Made by a program: the position numbers and the translations under genes. Under the pieces are notes generated by a model that had not been told where the DNA came from, ran no database searches, and was given only the letters and a program-made list of their open reading frames with translations. DNA of 64,000 nucleotides. It comes from JBAVVD01 sp049697115. Its GTDB lineage: Bacteria; Acidobacteriota; Aminicenantia; Aminicenantales; UBA4085. Positions within the stretch are counted from its first letter, which is position 1. Every line of letters starts with the position of its first letter. Positions 35,741 to 44,485 of this stretch are shown one piece after another. The stretch covers positions 124,001 through 188,000 of the forward strand of contig JBAVVD010000009.1 in NCBI GenBank assembly GCA_049697115.1. The letters are read 5' to 3'.

Positions 35741-36880
35741 TTATTCGCCCAAGACAGCTTCCGCCGCCTGGAGGCCGGCGCCGGATTTAAATTTATATTT
35801 GATGGACTGCAAAGTCTTTTCCAGAACCTCCAGGGCAAAGCGAATCTGAAAAACCGACAGGTTTCCCATGTGACCCATGCGAAAGACCTGGCCCGCAGTA
35901 TCCGCCAGGCCGCCGGCAACGACCACACCGTTTTCATAGAGCTGGCTGCGGAACAGCTTGTCATCAATGCCCTCAGGATATCGGATGACGGAAAGTGTCG
36001 CTGCCAGAAATGGCTCTTCTGTAAAAATCGAGAATCCCAGCGCTGCCAATGCGGCCCGGATGGCACGGGCGAAGCGCGCATGGCGTTCGAATCGCGCCTC
36101 CATTCCCTCTTCAAGGACGATTTGCGTGCTTTCGTAAAAAGCCCGGATTTCATTGACACAGGGAGTGGAAAAATATCGGACCGGGTCTTTCATAATCGGG
36201 AGCCAGCGGAGAATGTCCGAGTAATACGCAGGTATTGATTTTATGCGTTTCCTCTTCTCCATGGCCCTTTCGGAAAAGACCAGAATCGCCAGGCCGGGCG
36301 GAGCGCCGAAGCATTTTTGAGCGGCCGTGAGGACCACATCGATGCCCCAGTCATCCATGCGCTCTTCGATGCCTCCGGTGGCGCAGACGCCGTCCACAAT
36401 ATAGAGCATATTGCGGTCTTTAAGCACATCGGCGTATTCCCTGACAGGGGCACAGGCCCCTGTGGCGGTATCTACATGAGTCGCAACAACCACATGAAAT
36501 CTCTGCTCAGTGAGCTTTTTTTCAAGTTCCTCAGGAAGCACGGCCTTCCCCCACTGGCTCTGAACGACCTCGCAGGAACAGCCGAAGCTCTGGCAGATCT
36601 GGGCCATGCGGTCTCCGAAAAATCCCTGGGAAAGGATCAGGATTTTCTCCTCCGTCCTGAGCGTGTTGAGCAGGGCCACTTCCATGGCCAGAGTGCCGGC
36701 TCCGGCAATGATAAAGGGCTCTCCTTTCTCACAGAAGACAATCTTTTTCAGGTTCTCGCAGGCGCCCCTCAGCTCCACCGCCATCTCAGGGCTGACGTGG
36801 GAAACCGTCGGTTGAGAAAGGCTGTGGATGATTCTGGGATGAACAGGGCTGGGCCCTGGAATGAGAAGCAGTTTTTCCAT
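35741..36880 (-). CDS. Class V aminotransferase (alanine-glyoxylate/serine-pyruvate type)
   Basis: 379 residues, the usual length. N-terminal LLLIPGPSPVHPRI, GAGTLAMEVALLNTL, the PLP region IVDGVCATGG, and the Schiff-base lysine K189 in TAAQKCFGAPPGLA (usually SQKALMAPPG) are all visible. This group interconverts amino acids and 2-oxo acids, for example alanine or serine with glyoxylate or pyruvate. SD GAGGAG lies before the ATG. It is followed by the DUF362 protein in the same operon. The acceptor/donor pair cannot be decided from sequence. Confidence 0.92.
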   Translation of the reverse strand: MEKLLLIPGPSPVHPRIIHSLSQPTVSHVSPEMAVELRGACENLKKIVFCEKGEPFIIAGAGTLAMEVALLNTLRTEEKILILSQGFFGDRMAQICQSFGCSCEVVQSQWGKAVLPEELEKKLTEQRFHVVVATHVDTATGACAPVREYADVLKDRNMLYIVDGVCATGGIEERMDDWGIDVVLTAAQKCFGAPPGLAILVFSERAMEKRKRIKSIPAYYSDILRWLPIMKDPVRYFSTPCVNEIRAFYESTQIVLEEGMEARFERHARFARAIRAALAALGFSIFTEEPFLAATLSVIRYPEGIDDKLFRSQLYENGVVVAGGLADTAGQVFRMGHMGNLSVFQIRFALEVLEKTLQSIKYKFKSGAGLQAAEAVLGE

Positions 36881-36987
36881 TGTCGAACGTTCTCCTCAAA
36901 ATGAAAAATGACTTCTCATTTTCTCCTATAATTCCGTTGAAATCAAGACGAAAAAAATGTATACGGGGTCATAATTCTTTCCAAGAA

Positions 36988-38190
36988 CTACCTGTCCACG
37001 AGTATCCTGGGGAGAAATGGATTCATTCCAATGGCGATTCTGTAGACAGAGCTGTCAGCCCAATCCGCAACTTCCTGGAGTTTTATCTCCTGGCCGTTCT
37101 GAAACCCGAAAAGGACGGCTTCATCGCCTATTTTTATCCCCGCAGATCCCGTGATGTCCACAAGGCTGTGATTGGCAGAAATGTACCCGATGACGGGCCA
37201 GCGCTTCCCTTGGATCAGAACCTGGGCTTTGTCTACAAGCTGGGCCGAATATCCGTCGGAATACCCGATGGGCAGAGTGGCCAAAAGTATTTCTCTCTCT
37301 GCCCGGTATCGCCTGTGATATCCAACGGTATCCTCTGGGCGTATTTTTTTCACATAGATCACTCTTGTTTTCAAACTCATGACCGGCTTGAGGTCCATGT
37401 GAGGGAGAGTTTCTATCCCATACAGGCTGTTGCCCGGCCTGACCATATCCAGAGCCGCAGCAGGAAACTCGGAAATGGCCGCGCTGCTGGCCGCATGTCT
37501 CAGCCCAAGGGAAATTCCACTGGCATTGGCCTCTTTACAGATTTGCAGCAGCCGATCGATTTGAACCCTGTCAAAATTTTCTTCCTCTGTCAACGTCGTG
37601 AAGACGCCCTCGATGGCAACCTCTTTCAGCGAAGCCACCTTCTCTACATAAGGAAGCGCCTGGTAGTACGGAATACCCACCCGTCCGAGTCCTGTATCCA
37701 CTTTGATATGAACGCGGGCTTTCTTGTCCAGCCGCCGCGCCGCTTCAGCCAGCTCATCCACACTTTCGGAATACACGGATTGCGATATATTGAATCGAAC
37801 AAGCTCCTCCGCTTCCTGACGCGAGAAGGGCCCAAAATTTAAGATCATTCCTTTAATGCCGTTCTCCCTCAGAAAGACTGCCTCCTGAACCTTTACCACA
37901 GCCAAATGATGAATTCCTTCCTTTTTCAAAGACCCCGCAATCTCCACAAGCCCGTGGCCATAGGCGTTGCATTTGATGACCGCCATGATCACTGGATGAA
38001 CGCCGATCCTTTTTCGCACTTGCGCCAGATTCCAGGCGAGGTTTATCGTATTGAGTTCAATCCAGGGATCGACACATTCATCCGGATTGCTTCTGCGAGC
38101 TACCTGCCCAGGCTGGGATTTGGAAAGGGCCAATCCTAAAGGCGCCACCCCGGTCAGCGCCAGAAACTCCCTGCGGTTAACTCTCCTCAT
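36988..38190 (-). CDS. alr: Alanine racemase with Tat-type export signal
   Basis: About 400 residues of fold-type III PLP racemase. PLP lysine K73 in VIKCNAYGHG, the dimer tyrosine in VGYHRRY, and PGNSLYGI and SDGYSAQL motifs are present. The chosen ATG has a GGAGGACAC SD and gives an N-terminus RRVNRREFLALTGVAPLGLA, a twin-arginine-like signal followed by a hydrophobic stretch; upstream codons to 38247 are rejected. Export would put racemase activity in the periplasm, as in broad-spectrum racemases making D-amino acids for wall editing, and folding with PLP before export fits Tat. Residue specificity is not determined. Its promoter is at 38235-38263. Confidence 0.9.
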   Translation of the reverse strand: MRRVNRREFLALTGVAPLGLALSKSQPGQVARRSNPDECVDPWIELNTINLAWNLAQVRKRIGVHPVIMAVIKCNAYGHGLVEIAGSLKKEGIHHLAVVKVQEAVFLRENGIKGMILNFGPFSRQEAEELVRFNISQSVYSESVDELAEAARRLDKKARVHIKVDTGLGRVGIPYYQALPYVEKVASLKEVAIEGVFTTLTEEENFDRVQIDRLLQICKEANASGISLGLRHAASSAAISEFPAAALDMVRPGNSLYGIETLPHMDLKPVMSLKTRVIYVKKIRPEDTVGYHRRYRAEREILLATLPIGYSDGYSAQLVDKAQVLIQGKRWPVIGYISANHSLVDITGSAGIKIGDEAVLFGFQNGQEIKLQEVADWADSSVYRIAIGMNPFLPRILVDR

Positions 38191-38234
38191 TGGAGTGTCC
38201 TCCTTGTTACTGGTGAAATCAAAGACTCTAAAGA

Positions 38235-38263
38235 AAAATATGAACAATGGCCTTATCTGTCAA
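38235..38263 (-). promoter_or_regulatory. Promoter of the alanine racemase gene
   Basis: On the minus strand TTGACA (38263-38258), a 17-bp spacer and TATTTT (38240-38235), 45 bp before the ATG. The repeated element at 38294-38355 begins 30 bp upstream of the -35. Confidence 0.6.
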
Positions 38264-38293
38264 GAATCAAATTTTAAATTCCAGGGAGCCTCA

Positions 38294-38355
38294 AAGGATA
38301 ATAATTTCCTTTATTTTCTTTTCCGCTGCGTCGGCTGAATGAGTGTTCATGCGCC
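38294..38355 (-). repeat. Upstream repeat element, copy A
   Basis: About 60 bp, similar to copy B at 39921-39973. Both contain AAGGATAATAATTTCCTTT, a CGCTGCG- or CTGCTGCGC-like core and GGCTGAATGAGTGTTCA. Copy A has about nine extra bases (ATTTTCTTT) in the middle. It lies just upstream of the racemase promoter. Confidence 0.6.
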
Positions 38356-38435
38356 AACGACTTTTCTTTCCCTACTCTGAGGAGAGAGGATTTTCCTCGC
38401 TTACTGGGGATTATTCAGAGGACTCTAGTCGGCTA

Positions 38436-39692
38436 TCAAAATATCTGTTGCCAGGATTTTACTACATAGGAATCACTCTTCACCCCATACTTCTTCCATG
38501 TGCCCAGAGACTCATCGTAATGGATTCCGGACTGCGAGGACAGGCTCAGATAGTTGCAGGCAATCGAGCCGAAGAAGTCATAGTTTGAGTAATAATTAAC
38601 AGTTGCCTTGGGGACGTATATGACTCCATAAAATTCAGAATTTGACCTCCAGATCATCGACCTGAATTCCGAAGTCCCCAGGATGGCCAGACTTTTCGGG
38701 CTCTGGGTCAGATTGTTGATCGCTGAGTTACTGTCCTGCTGAAATACGCCATTGCCCAGGATGATTTCCACTTGGGAGCCGGGAGTAATGTTCAGGCTGG
38801 TGTTGCTGTCCATCTGAAAAGTTCCATTGACATAAAGGGTCACTTTTCCGGATATGGTCACGTCCGTATTGGGTTCCAGGATAAAAGACGAATACAAGCC
38901 GCTTTCCGTAATGACTACATCGGGACTGCCTGTTCGCAGGTAAAAATCACCGCGGTTTGAAAGAGTTTCCGGAGGAACATAAGCGGGAAGCTGCTTGGGC
39001 TCGTCCAGGGCGGCTTTGACTCCAGTGATAGAGGCATTGTTTCTCAACCGGACGACAAGCTCCGGGTCGCTCTCATACCCGGTCAAAACATTCCCGTTGA
39101 TTACCGTATTGTTCAGGAGAACAACATCCCCTATGTCCGAGGCATTAGTTCCCACATCTCCATAAGACCCGGCGTTGAAAGGATCATAAGGGCCGAGTGT
39201 GGAATTGTAGCTGTCCGTGTAGGCGTTCCCATGGAGGTCAAAGCCTTCGTCCCCAAAAATGCCGAAATTAAAGAAAGACTCGAATTCATAAGCGAGTACA
39301 ATCCTAATGGTTTTTTCGACTCTCCGCGTGCCCGTGAATAAAACGCTTCCTTTTGCGATAATCACGGGATTTTCGCTCATCGGATCTTTGACCCAGATTT
39401 CCACATCACCCGCATCTTCCCCTCCGGAAGTTTGCATGGAGGGAATGATCGTGTGTCTTTCTGTGTCATCGCCTTCCCATGAAGCCATATCGCCGAAATT
39501 GAGCTCCCAGATGGCTCTCTCCACGCCGGCCTCGGCCAGGTTGAGAGCGGACAGAGACTTGTAGGATTTTTCCGTCAGCCGGAATTGGGAGGTCAGCCGG
39601 AGAAGAAAAGGAACGGTGAGTAGAAAAAAAATACAGATAAAAAGAACAGTCAGGATGAAGATAACACCGCGCTCCCTGTCTCTAATCATCAT
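38436..39692 (-). CDS. PilX-like pilus assembly protein
   Basis: About 418 residues. The N-terminus carries a type IV prepilin-like site (RERG followed by VIFILTVLFICIFFLLTV) and SALNLAEAGVERAIWEL, as in PilX minor pilins. The rest is a beta-rich repeat region resembling the polymer-forming/DUF7305 type (YTDSYNSTLGPYDPFNAGSY, TVINGNVLTG, TVNYYSNYDFFGSIACN). ATG at 39692 is preferred to GTG at 39701. No other pilus gene lies nearby. Its 5' leader contains a stem-loop at 39803-39837, and its predicted promoter carries the same upstream repeat as alr. Confidence 0.8.
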   Translation of the reverse strand: MMIRDRERGVIFILTVLFICIFFLLTVPFLLRLTSQFRLTEKSYKSLSALNLAEAGVERAIWELNFGDMASWEGDDTERHTIIPSMQTSGGEDAGDVEIWVKDPMSENPVIIAKGSVLFTGTRRVEKTIRIVLAYEFESFFNFGIFGDEGFDLHGNAYTDSYNSTLGPYDPFNAGSYGDVGTNASDIGDVVLLNNTVINGNVLTGYESDPELVVRLRNNASITGVKAALDEPKQLPAYVPPETLSNRGDFYLRTGSPDVVITESGLYSSFILEPNTDVTISGKVTLYVNGTFQMDSNTSLNITPGSQVEIILGNGVFQQDSNSAINNLTQSPKSLAILGTSEFRSMIWRSNSEFYGVIYVPKATVNYYSNYDFFGSIACNYLSLSSQSGIHYDESLGTWKKYGVKSDSYVVKSWQQIF

Positions 39693-39802
39693 GCCCACCA
39701 CCAGAAATAATATGGATCAAAAAAGAGGATGGGTCAATCCCCCGAAGAGATGGAAATAAAAGTTATTTTTTTAACCCCCAAAATCATTTCTGTCTGTCTC
39801 AT

Positions 39803-39837
39803 AAGGCTAACCTTTTTCCCTATCCAGGATTAGCCTT
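39803..39837 (-). promoter_or_regulatory. Leader stem-loop upstream of the pilX-like gene
   Basis: AAGGCTAA and TTAGCCTT pair perfectly (39803-39810 with 39830-39837) around a 19-base loop, within the predicted transcript leader about 110 bases before the start codon. On the plus strand it is followed by TTTTT, so it could also terminate plus-strand transcription. Confidence 0.4.
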
Positions 39838-39861
39838 TTTCAACGCTTTTCCTGCCAAGAT

Positions 39862-39891
39862 TTGATAATTAAGAAGCTTGTTTCCTATCAA
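39862..39891 (-). promoter_or_regulatory. Predicted promoter of the pilX-like gene
   Basis: On the minus strand TTGATA (39891-39886), an 18-bp spacer and TATCAA (39867-39862). It is weak by consensus, but the repeat element copy B lies 29 bp upstream, the same arrangement as at the racemase promoter. Confidence 0.35.
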
Positions 39892-39920
39892 AATATTTTG
39901 TGCTAAATAATTTAATTTTC

Positions 39921-39973
39921 AAGGATAATAATTTCCTTTTCTGCTGCGCCGGCTGAATGAGTGTTCAGGCACC
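39921..39973 (-). repeat. Upstream repeat element, copy B
   Basis: Imperfect copy of the element at 38294-38355 in the same orientation. Within 39693-40147 it is the only other recognisable structure besides the stem-loop and promoter; no gene is visible there. Confidence 0.6.
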
Positions 39974-40147
39974 GATTTTCCTCCTCCCATCGTCCAGGAT
40001 GATAAATCGAGACATGAGAGAATGTCCAGATGAGCTCAAAATAGCTGAAGGCAGGCTAAGAAGACGAAGGGAAGCCTAAGAGCGCTAGAAATCACCCAGA
40101 CCTTTCCTCCCGGTCCAGGAGAAGATTATGAGAAATATTCGGCCGAT

Positions 40148-42247
40148 TTATTGAATTTTATAATTGACTCCTTCGAAACAGACGATCAGCTTCGCTCCCA
40201 CTGAAAGGTATTTGGCAATCCCCGGTTTCTCGGAAATCAGCTTGAAATACCCCTCCGAGTTGAACGCAATCTCTTTGACCGGACTTTCCTCCGTATAGAG
40301 ACTGTCCACCCAAAATCCGTCTCTCAGATAGAACGTCTTGTCCTCTTTATACTGGATGAGCTGGGAGACGGCCTGCGGTGCCCGGTCTTCCAATTTGAAC
40401 ATCTGTGTCGCGCGGGCCGCTTTGACCGCTCCGGCACCGGATACTTTTCCGGCCTTGAGCGCATCCTGGGCTTCAGGCGCAGCGGCTTCAAACTGCGCTC
40501 TCTCCTTTTCCGTGACGAGGAAAGATGTATACGGGGTCACAATTCCGTATTTCAATCCGAGCTTCCGGACTTCCTCAATAAGCTCCGGAGAGGAACCATG
40601 GAGGCGGATTTCCTCAAGCAAATAGCCGATGCGCCGGGTGGCCCAAAGGCGGGGGAGAAAATTGGCGGAATCATCCTTGACCAGGTTTTGATTCTCCAGG
40701 AGAAACTTTTTCTCCACTCTACCGACTTTACCTCTCAGGTCAACCGTCACAGGCCCCTTTCCCTTATATTGACCGATCACGATCAGCTGGGAGCCTGTGA
40801 ACAAGTCCGGCAGGGTTCGCGGATAGGACTGGACGAGTTCAATGCCTTTGAAGTTGAGGACGAGGTCTGCCAGAAGCGGCGATGAAATTTTTTCATAATA
40901 ATTGGAGATGGCCACTTCCAGGTCGTCATTTTCAGTCAAATAGACCGATGTGCCACGATTCTCGGAAGAAATCCTGTCCAGAAGTTCTGTATTAACGTCG
41001 TTCCCGACGCCGAAGACAACCACACGGGACTTGGATTCATTGGCGCCGCTGACATCTTTGAGTATCTCCGCCGTTCCCGTAATCCCCACGGTGGGCAGAC
41101 CGTCCGTGAGGAAAAGGATATAGTTGGGCCGTTCTCCTTGCTGGGTCAACTTCAAGGCGCGAAGAAGCGCCTCATGAATATTGGTCCCACCCGAATCCTG
41201 GATGCCCTCCACGAACCGGAGCGCTTCTTCCTTATTCCGAGAAGAGGCGGGCCGAAGTTCGGGAGCGAACAGGGTCACTCCATCGTCGAAATCAATAACC
41301 GAAAAGCGGTCGTTCTCATCCAGATGACGGATGATGAATCGCGCGGCTTCCTTGGCCTGGCTGATTTTTTGGCCGCTCATGGATCCGGAACTATCCAGGA
41401 CAAAGAGGATACTTTTATTGATGACTTTTTCTTTCTGGGCGGTATAGCGCGGCGAAGCCAGAAGCATGCAGTAGCGCCCCTCCGGGCCTTCCCAGTTGAG
41501 GAAGGAAAGCCCGATATCATCCTCGGAAAGAGAATAATAGAGCACAAAATCCTTGTCCGGTTTGACGTTTCTCTCTTCGAAGCCGACCACAGCTTTCCGT
41601 TCGCCCTCTTTCCTCACCGAGACTTTGTGGGACGGTGAATAGATATTGGTCATCGGCACCTGTGAGAGAATCTGGACCGAAAGCGTGACCTCCTCAAGCG
41701 GCCGGTCAGAAAAGCGTTCCGTATTGAGAGGGTAAACATATCGGACAATATTTTTTTCCGCCTTCAGAATCTCGGAATAGGAAAGCTGGACTCTTTTCTC
41801 TCCATGGGCCGGGATGGGAAAGACTCTCGCCCTAAACATATTGCGTCCGATATATTCCAGAAGGGCGGGGTCCTTGAGCCTGCGGACGATATCTTCGTAA
41901 ACCTGCCGCGCCCGGGCACTGTCCAGAATTTCACCTTCAATTCTTTGATCTCCCACATACAGGGCGAACTCCGAAATGGAGGCCCCTTCAGGGAGGGGAA
42001 AAATAAAAGTTCCCTCGATGTCCCGGTTGAAATTGTTGATAAACACCTGGTCGATGGAAGTTTTGGCCACCTGATTGCGGACATCGACCGATACCCTGTG
42101 GTATTTGACCGTCAGAGGAGGCACGACATCGCCAGGCCTGGGAGGCTTGGGAATGATAAATCCGTCCGCCAATAAAACCGACGATCCTCCGAAGAAGAAA
42201 TAAAATAAAACGATTCCCCAAAAAACCTTTTGCCGGGTGATATTCAT
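40148..42247 (-). CDS. VIT/VWA-domain exported protein
   Basis: About 699 residues. A signal peptide ends near LLADG. A VIT (inter-alpha-trypsin) domain follows (VSVDVRNQVAKTSIDQVFIN, GTFIFPLPEGASISEFALYV), then a von Willebrand A domain with an intact MIDAS (FVLDSSGSMSG, LTDGLPTVG), and a C-terminal region that is often Gly/Ala-rich. VWA proteins bind partners through a metal ion. The start with a GGAGG SD (ATG at 42247) is preferred to the longest frame. It lies 69 bases downstream of nothing obvious and upstream of no same-strand neighbour within 400 bp; function unknown, possibly surface or envelope adhesion. Confidence 0.9.
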   Translation of the reverse strand: MNITRQKVFWGIVLFYFFFGGSSVLLADGFIIPKPPRPGDVVPPLTVKYHRVSVDVRNQVAKTSIDQVFINNFNRDIEGTFIFPLPEGASISEFALYVGDQRIEGEILDSARARQVYEDIVRRLKDPALLEYIGRNMFRARVFPIPAHGEKRVQLSYSEILKAEKNIVRYVYPLNTERFSDRPLEEVTLSVQILSQVPMTNIYSPSHKVSVRKEGERKAVVGFEERNVKPDKDFVLYYSLSEDDIGLSFLNWEGPEGRYCMLLASPRYTAQKEKVINKSILFVLDSSGSMSGQKISQAKEAARFIIRHLDENDRFSVIDFDDGVTLFAPELRPASSRNKEEALRFVEGIQDSGGTNIHEALLRALKLTQQGERPNYILFLTDGLPTVGITGTAEILKDVSGANESKSRVVVFGVGNDVNTELLDRISSENRGTSVYLTENDDLEVAISNYYEKISSPLLADLVLNFKGIELVQSYPRTLPDLFTGSQLIVIGQYKGKGPVTVDLRGKVGRVEKKFLLENQNLVKDDSANFLPRLWATRRIGYLLEEIRLHGSSPELIEEVRKLGLKYGIVTPYTSFLVTEKERAQFEAAAPEAQDALKAGKVSGAGAVKAARATQMFKLEDRAPQAVSQLIQYKEDKTFYLRDGFWVDSLYTEESPVKEIAFNSEGYFKLISEKPGIAKYLSVGAKLIVCFEGVNYKIQ

Positions 42248-42331
42248 TTCACTCCTCCTCAAATCGCTGGAATTGCTTTCATTGATTACAACTCATCCTC
42301 TCAAAGGATTGTTTCAGAAATTGATGTATTT

Positions 42332-42910
42332 TTACAGCCATTCCTTCATTCTCTTCTGCAGGGCTCCGACATCGCTAAAAATTTCCACCGGAAGGGAGGA
42401 AAACTGCCCCTTTTCATTATTCAGGATAAAAATTCTCTCGATGCCGGCATCTTCGGCCGCTTTGACATCAAAATGAGAATCTCCGATGGCACAGCATTCG
42501 TCTGTGTGGAGATCCAGTCTTTCCAGGGCGGCTCTTAGAGGAGCTCCTGAAGGTTTCCAGAAACCGCTCTCCCTGGAAAGGATACAGTCAAAAGCAAGGC
42601 TGAATTTTTTCAGCAGAAAACGGACGTTCGCCCCGGAATTATTGGTCACCAGGGCCGTCCGGATACCGTTGTCTCTTAAAAAAGCTAAAAATTGGCGCAT
42701 TCCTTTTTTCAAGACGGCCTTGCGGGTGGCCTCATTTTCATACTTTTGGAGAATCTTCCATTTTTGAGCCCGCTCCGGCTCTGACAGCCCGCTGATAAAA
42801 GTCAGTATGGGAACTCCCTGCGCACCCAGTTCAGCTTTAATGAGGGGCCAATCATAGGGAACGTCGACGATCGTCCCGTCCATGTCAAAGATAGCGCCTT
42901 TCATTCTCAT
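42332..42910 (-). CDS. HAD-family hydrolase (phosphoglycolate phosphatase-like)
   Basis: 192 residues. HAD motif I is FDMDGTIVD (nucleophile D9, D11), motif II TALVTNNSG, motif III lysine near KPSGAPLRA and motif IV CAIGDSHFDVKAAEDAG. The small helical cap between motifs I and II places it in subfamily I with phosphoglycolate phosphatase and beta-phosphoglucomutase; no further specificity can be read. It acts in the cytoplasm. It is 77 bases downstream of the M14-like gene on the same strand and could share its transcript. Confidence 0.92.
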   Translation of the reverse strand: MRMKGAIFDMDGTIVDVPYDWPLIKAELGAQGVPILTFISGLSEPERAQKWKILQKYENEATRKAVLKKGMRQFLAFLRDNGIRTALVTNNSGANVRFLLKKFSLAFDCILSRESGFWKPSGAPLRAALERLDLHTDECCAIGDSHFDVKAAEDAGIERIFILNNEKGQFSSLPVEIFSDVGALQKRMKEWL

Positions 42911-42987
42911 GGGGCGTTCTCAACTCTCAGATCCCAGAATGGATCGCCTCCTCCATTTTCGGGCGGTGGACGTCTTCCGTCCATCCG

Positions 42988-44058
42988 CTATTGTTTTATT
43001 CTCCCGACTTCAAAAAGCGGCTCTCCCCTGTTGGCCGGAGGCGTATGGATGATGTAAAGCACAATCCCGCTGAACGGAGCCAGGACATCCTCCAGAAAAT
43101 TTCCCAGGTAGTCCGTCAGATGGCCTACTTTCTGGCCCTGGGCCACGAAAGAACCCATTTCAACATGCGGATAAAAAAGTCCATCTTGATTCGAATACAC
43201 CACTTCATACAAATCGATCCAGACCGGATCGGGGATCATTTCCGCCTCTCCCTCGATCATTTGAAAATGCCTCATTACATTCAGAATTCCATTCACATTC
43301 CGGACGATGGATTCCTCGTCTGTTCCTCCCAGATATCCCGATTCGGTGGTGATGGCCGGCCTTCCCTGGAGAATGGCCGTGTTGCCCAGATATTTTGAGT
43401 CCGCCAGCTCTTTGGTGCGCGTCGTGTCGATCACGATGTGTCGGATGCCGAACGCAAGCACCATTTCCTTTGTCGCATGGTCCGTCTTCTCGTTTCCACT
43501 GATCATCCAGTAGGAATAGGGAATTAACGCCTCATTTCCATCGCCGCAGTGCAGGTCAATCAAGCAGTCGCACTTGTGAATGACTTCTGCGTTCAGAACA
43601 TGGGCGATTCTCTGGCTGAGGGTGCCCTGCGGATCTCCCGGAAAAACACGATTGAGATTTTTCCAGTCATAGGGGTTGTAATAGATGGTCCTTTTCTGAA
43701 AAGAAGGTGGATTGGCGATGTGAACCAGGATGAGCGTTCCCGCTAATTTTCTCGGGTCGACCATCTTTTTCAGCCGGTAAAGGGCCAGAATGGGAGGATA
43801 CTCGTAGCCGTGGACTCCCGCCACCAAGGCCAGAACTTTTCCTTTTTTTGAACCATGGATTACTGTCAGCGGAATGGCGCATCCGAGGCCGTCTTTTTCA
43901 GGGACAGGCAAATACCCGGACTGGGACTCTCCGGCCGCCACCTTCAGGGGGCCCAGTTGGAATGGCTCTGGCGTTTGAGAAGCGCTCGTCATCACCACAA
44001 AAGAAAAAAAAGTGAAGACGCCTGCAACCAAAGATTTTTCTTTTTTGCCGTTCATCAT
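42988..44058 (-). CDS. Exported succinylglutamate desuccinylase/aspartoacylase-like protein
   Basis: About 356 residues with a signal peptide (VAGVFTFFSFVVMTSAS) and the AstE/AspA zinc carboxypeptidase-like fold: zinc ligands H and E in AGVHGYEYPP, HIANPPSFQKR, NLNRVFPGDP, and the third ligand in LIDLHCGDG. Members of this M14-related family deacylate N-acyl amino acids or related compounds. The signal peptide sends it to the periplasm, unlike AstE itself. The C-terminal part (YPHVEMGSFVAQGQKVGHLT) is a barrel-like domain typical of the family. ATG chosen with a GGAGG SD. The HAD gene follows. Confidence 0.88.
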   Translation of the reverse strand: MMNGKKEKSLVAGVFTFFSFVVMTSASQTPEPFQLGPLKVAAGESQSGYLPVPEKDGLGCAIPLTVIHGSKKGKVLALVAGVHGYEYPPILALYRLKKMVDPRKLAGTLILVHIANPPSFQKRTIYYNPYDWKNLNRVFPGDPQGTLSQRIAHVLNAEVIHKCDCLIDLHCGDGNEALIPYSYWMISGNEKTDHATKEMVLAFGIRHIVIDTTRTKELADSKYLGNTAILQGRPAITTESGYLGGTDEESIVRNVNGILNVMRHFQMIEGEAEMIPDPVWIDLYEVVYSNQDGLFYPHVEMGSFVAQGQKVGHLTDYLGNFLEDVLAPFSGIVLYIIHTPPANRGEPLFEVGRIKQ

Positions 44059-44161
44059 CACTCTCAGCCTCCTTTTATATTCATTCGGATAGTATTCTAA
44101 ACCAGTACGCGGATAACGTCCAGCCGGTAAATTCGTTTCGAAGGCACTTGAGAAAAAAATA

Positions 44162-44190
44162 TTGCTTCTTTGAAATCATTTTGTTATAAT
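44162..44190 (+). promoter_or_regulatory. Promoter of the small protein/hypothetical/kinase operon
   Basis: TTGCTT (44162-44167), a 17-bp spacer and a perfect TATAAT (44185-44190), about 40 bases before the ATG at 44232. Confidence 0.55.
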
Positions 44191-44231
44191 CCGCCTGAAA
44201 AAATGCTGAGTGATAAGAAGGGAGGTATTAC

Positions 44232-44459
44232 ATGGGCAAATATGTAGCCATTTTGGGAGGCTTGATTGCCATGGCAGGAGGAGTGATTCTAGCCGTTTTT
44301 GTGTGGTGGCGCGAATTCTATGAACTGATTTTTGGCTTCGTCCCCCCCATCCTGTTTTTTGGCGGCCTGATTGCTTTGATTGCAGGAATCAGCAGTATTA
44401 AAGATGCCCTCAGAACCAAAAAGCTCGAAGAAGAAACAAAAGAAGAAAAAACCGAGTAA
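44232..44459 (+). CDS. Small two-helix membrane protein
   Basis: 75 residues with a strong GGGAGG SD. Two hydrophobic helices (about residues 5-25 and 33-55) are followed by a charged C-terminal tail (LRTKKLEEETKEEKTE). I do not recognise a named family. It is the first gene of a short operon with the secreted hypothetical (26-base gap) and the large sensor kinase, so an accessory role in that signalling system is possible but unproven. Confidence 0.75.
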   Translation: MGKYVAILGGLIAMAGGVILAVFVWWREFYELIFGFVPPILFFGGLIALIAGISSIKDALRTKKLEEETKEEKTE

Positions 44460-44485
44460 AATTTTTAAATTTTAACTATTTTTGA

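Noticed and set aside
36957..40545. A 21-mer repeated with one mismatch at 36957-36977 and 40525-40545
   Set aside because: A match of this quality can occur by chance in 64 kb; one copy is inside the VIT/VWA coding sequence and the other is intergenic, with no shared context.
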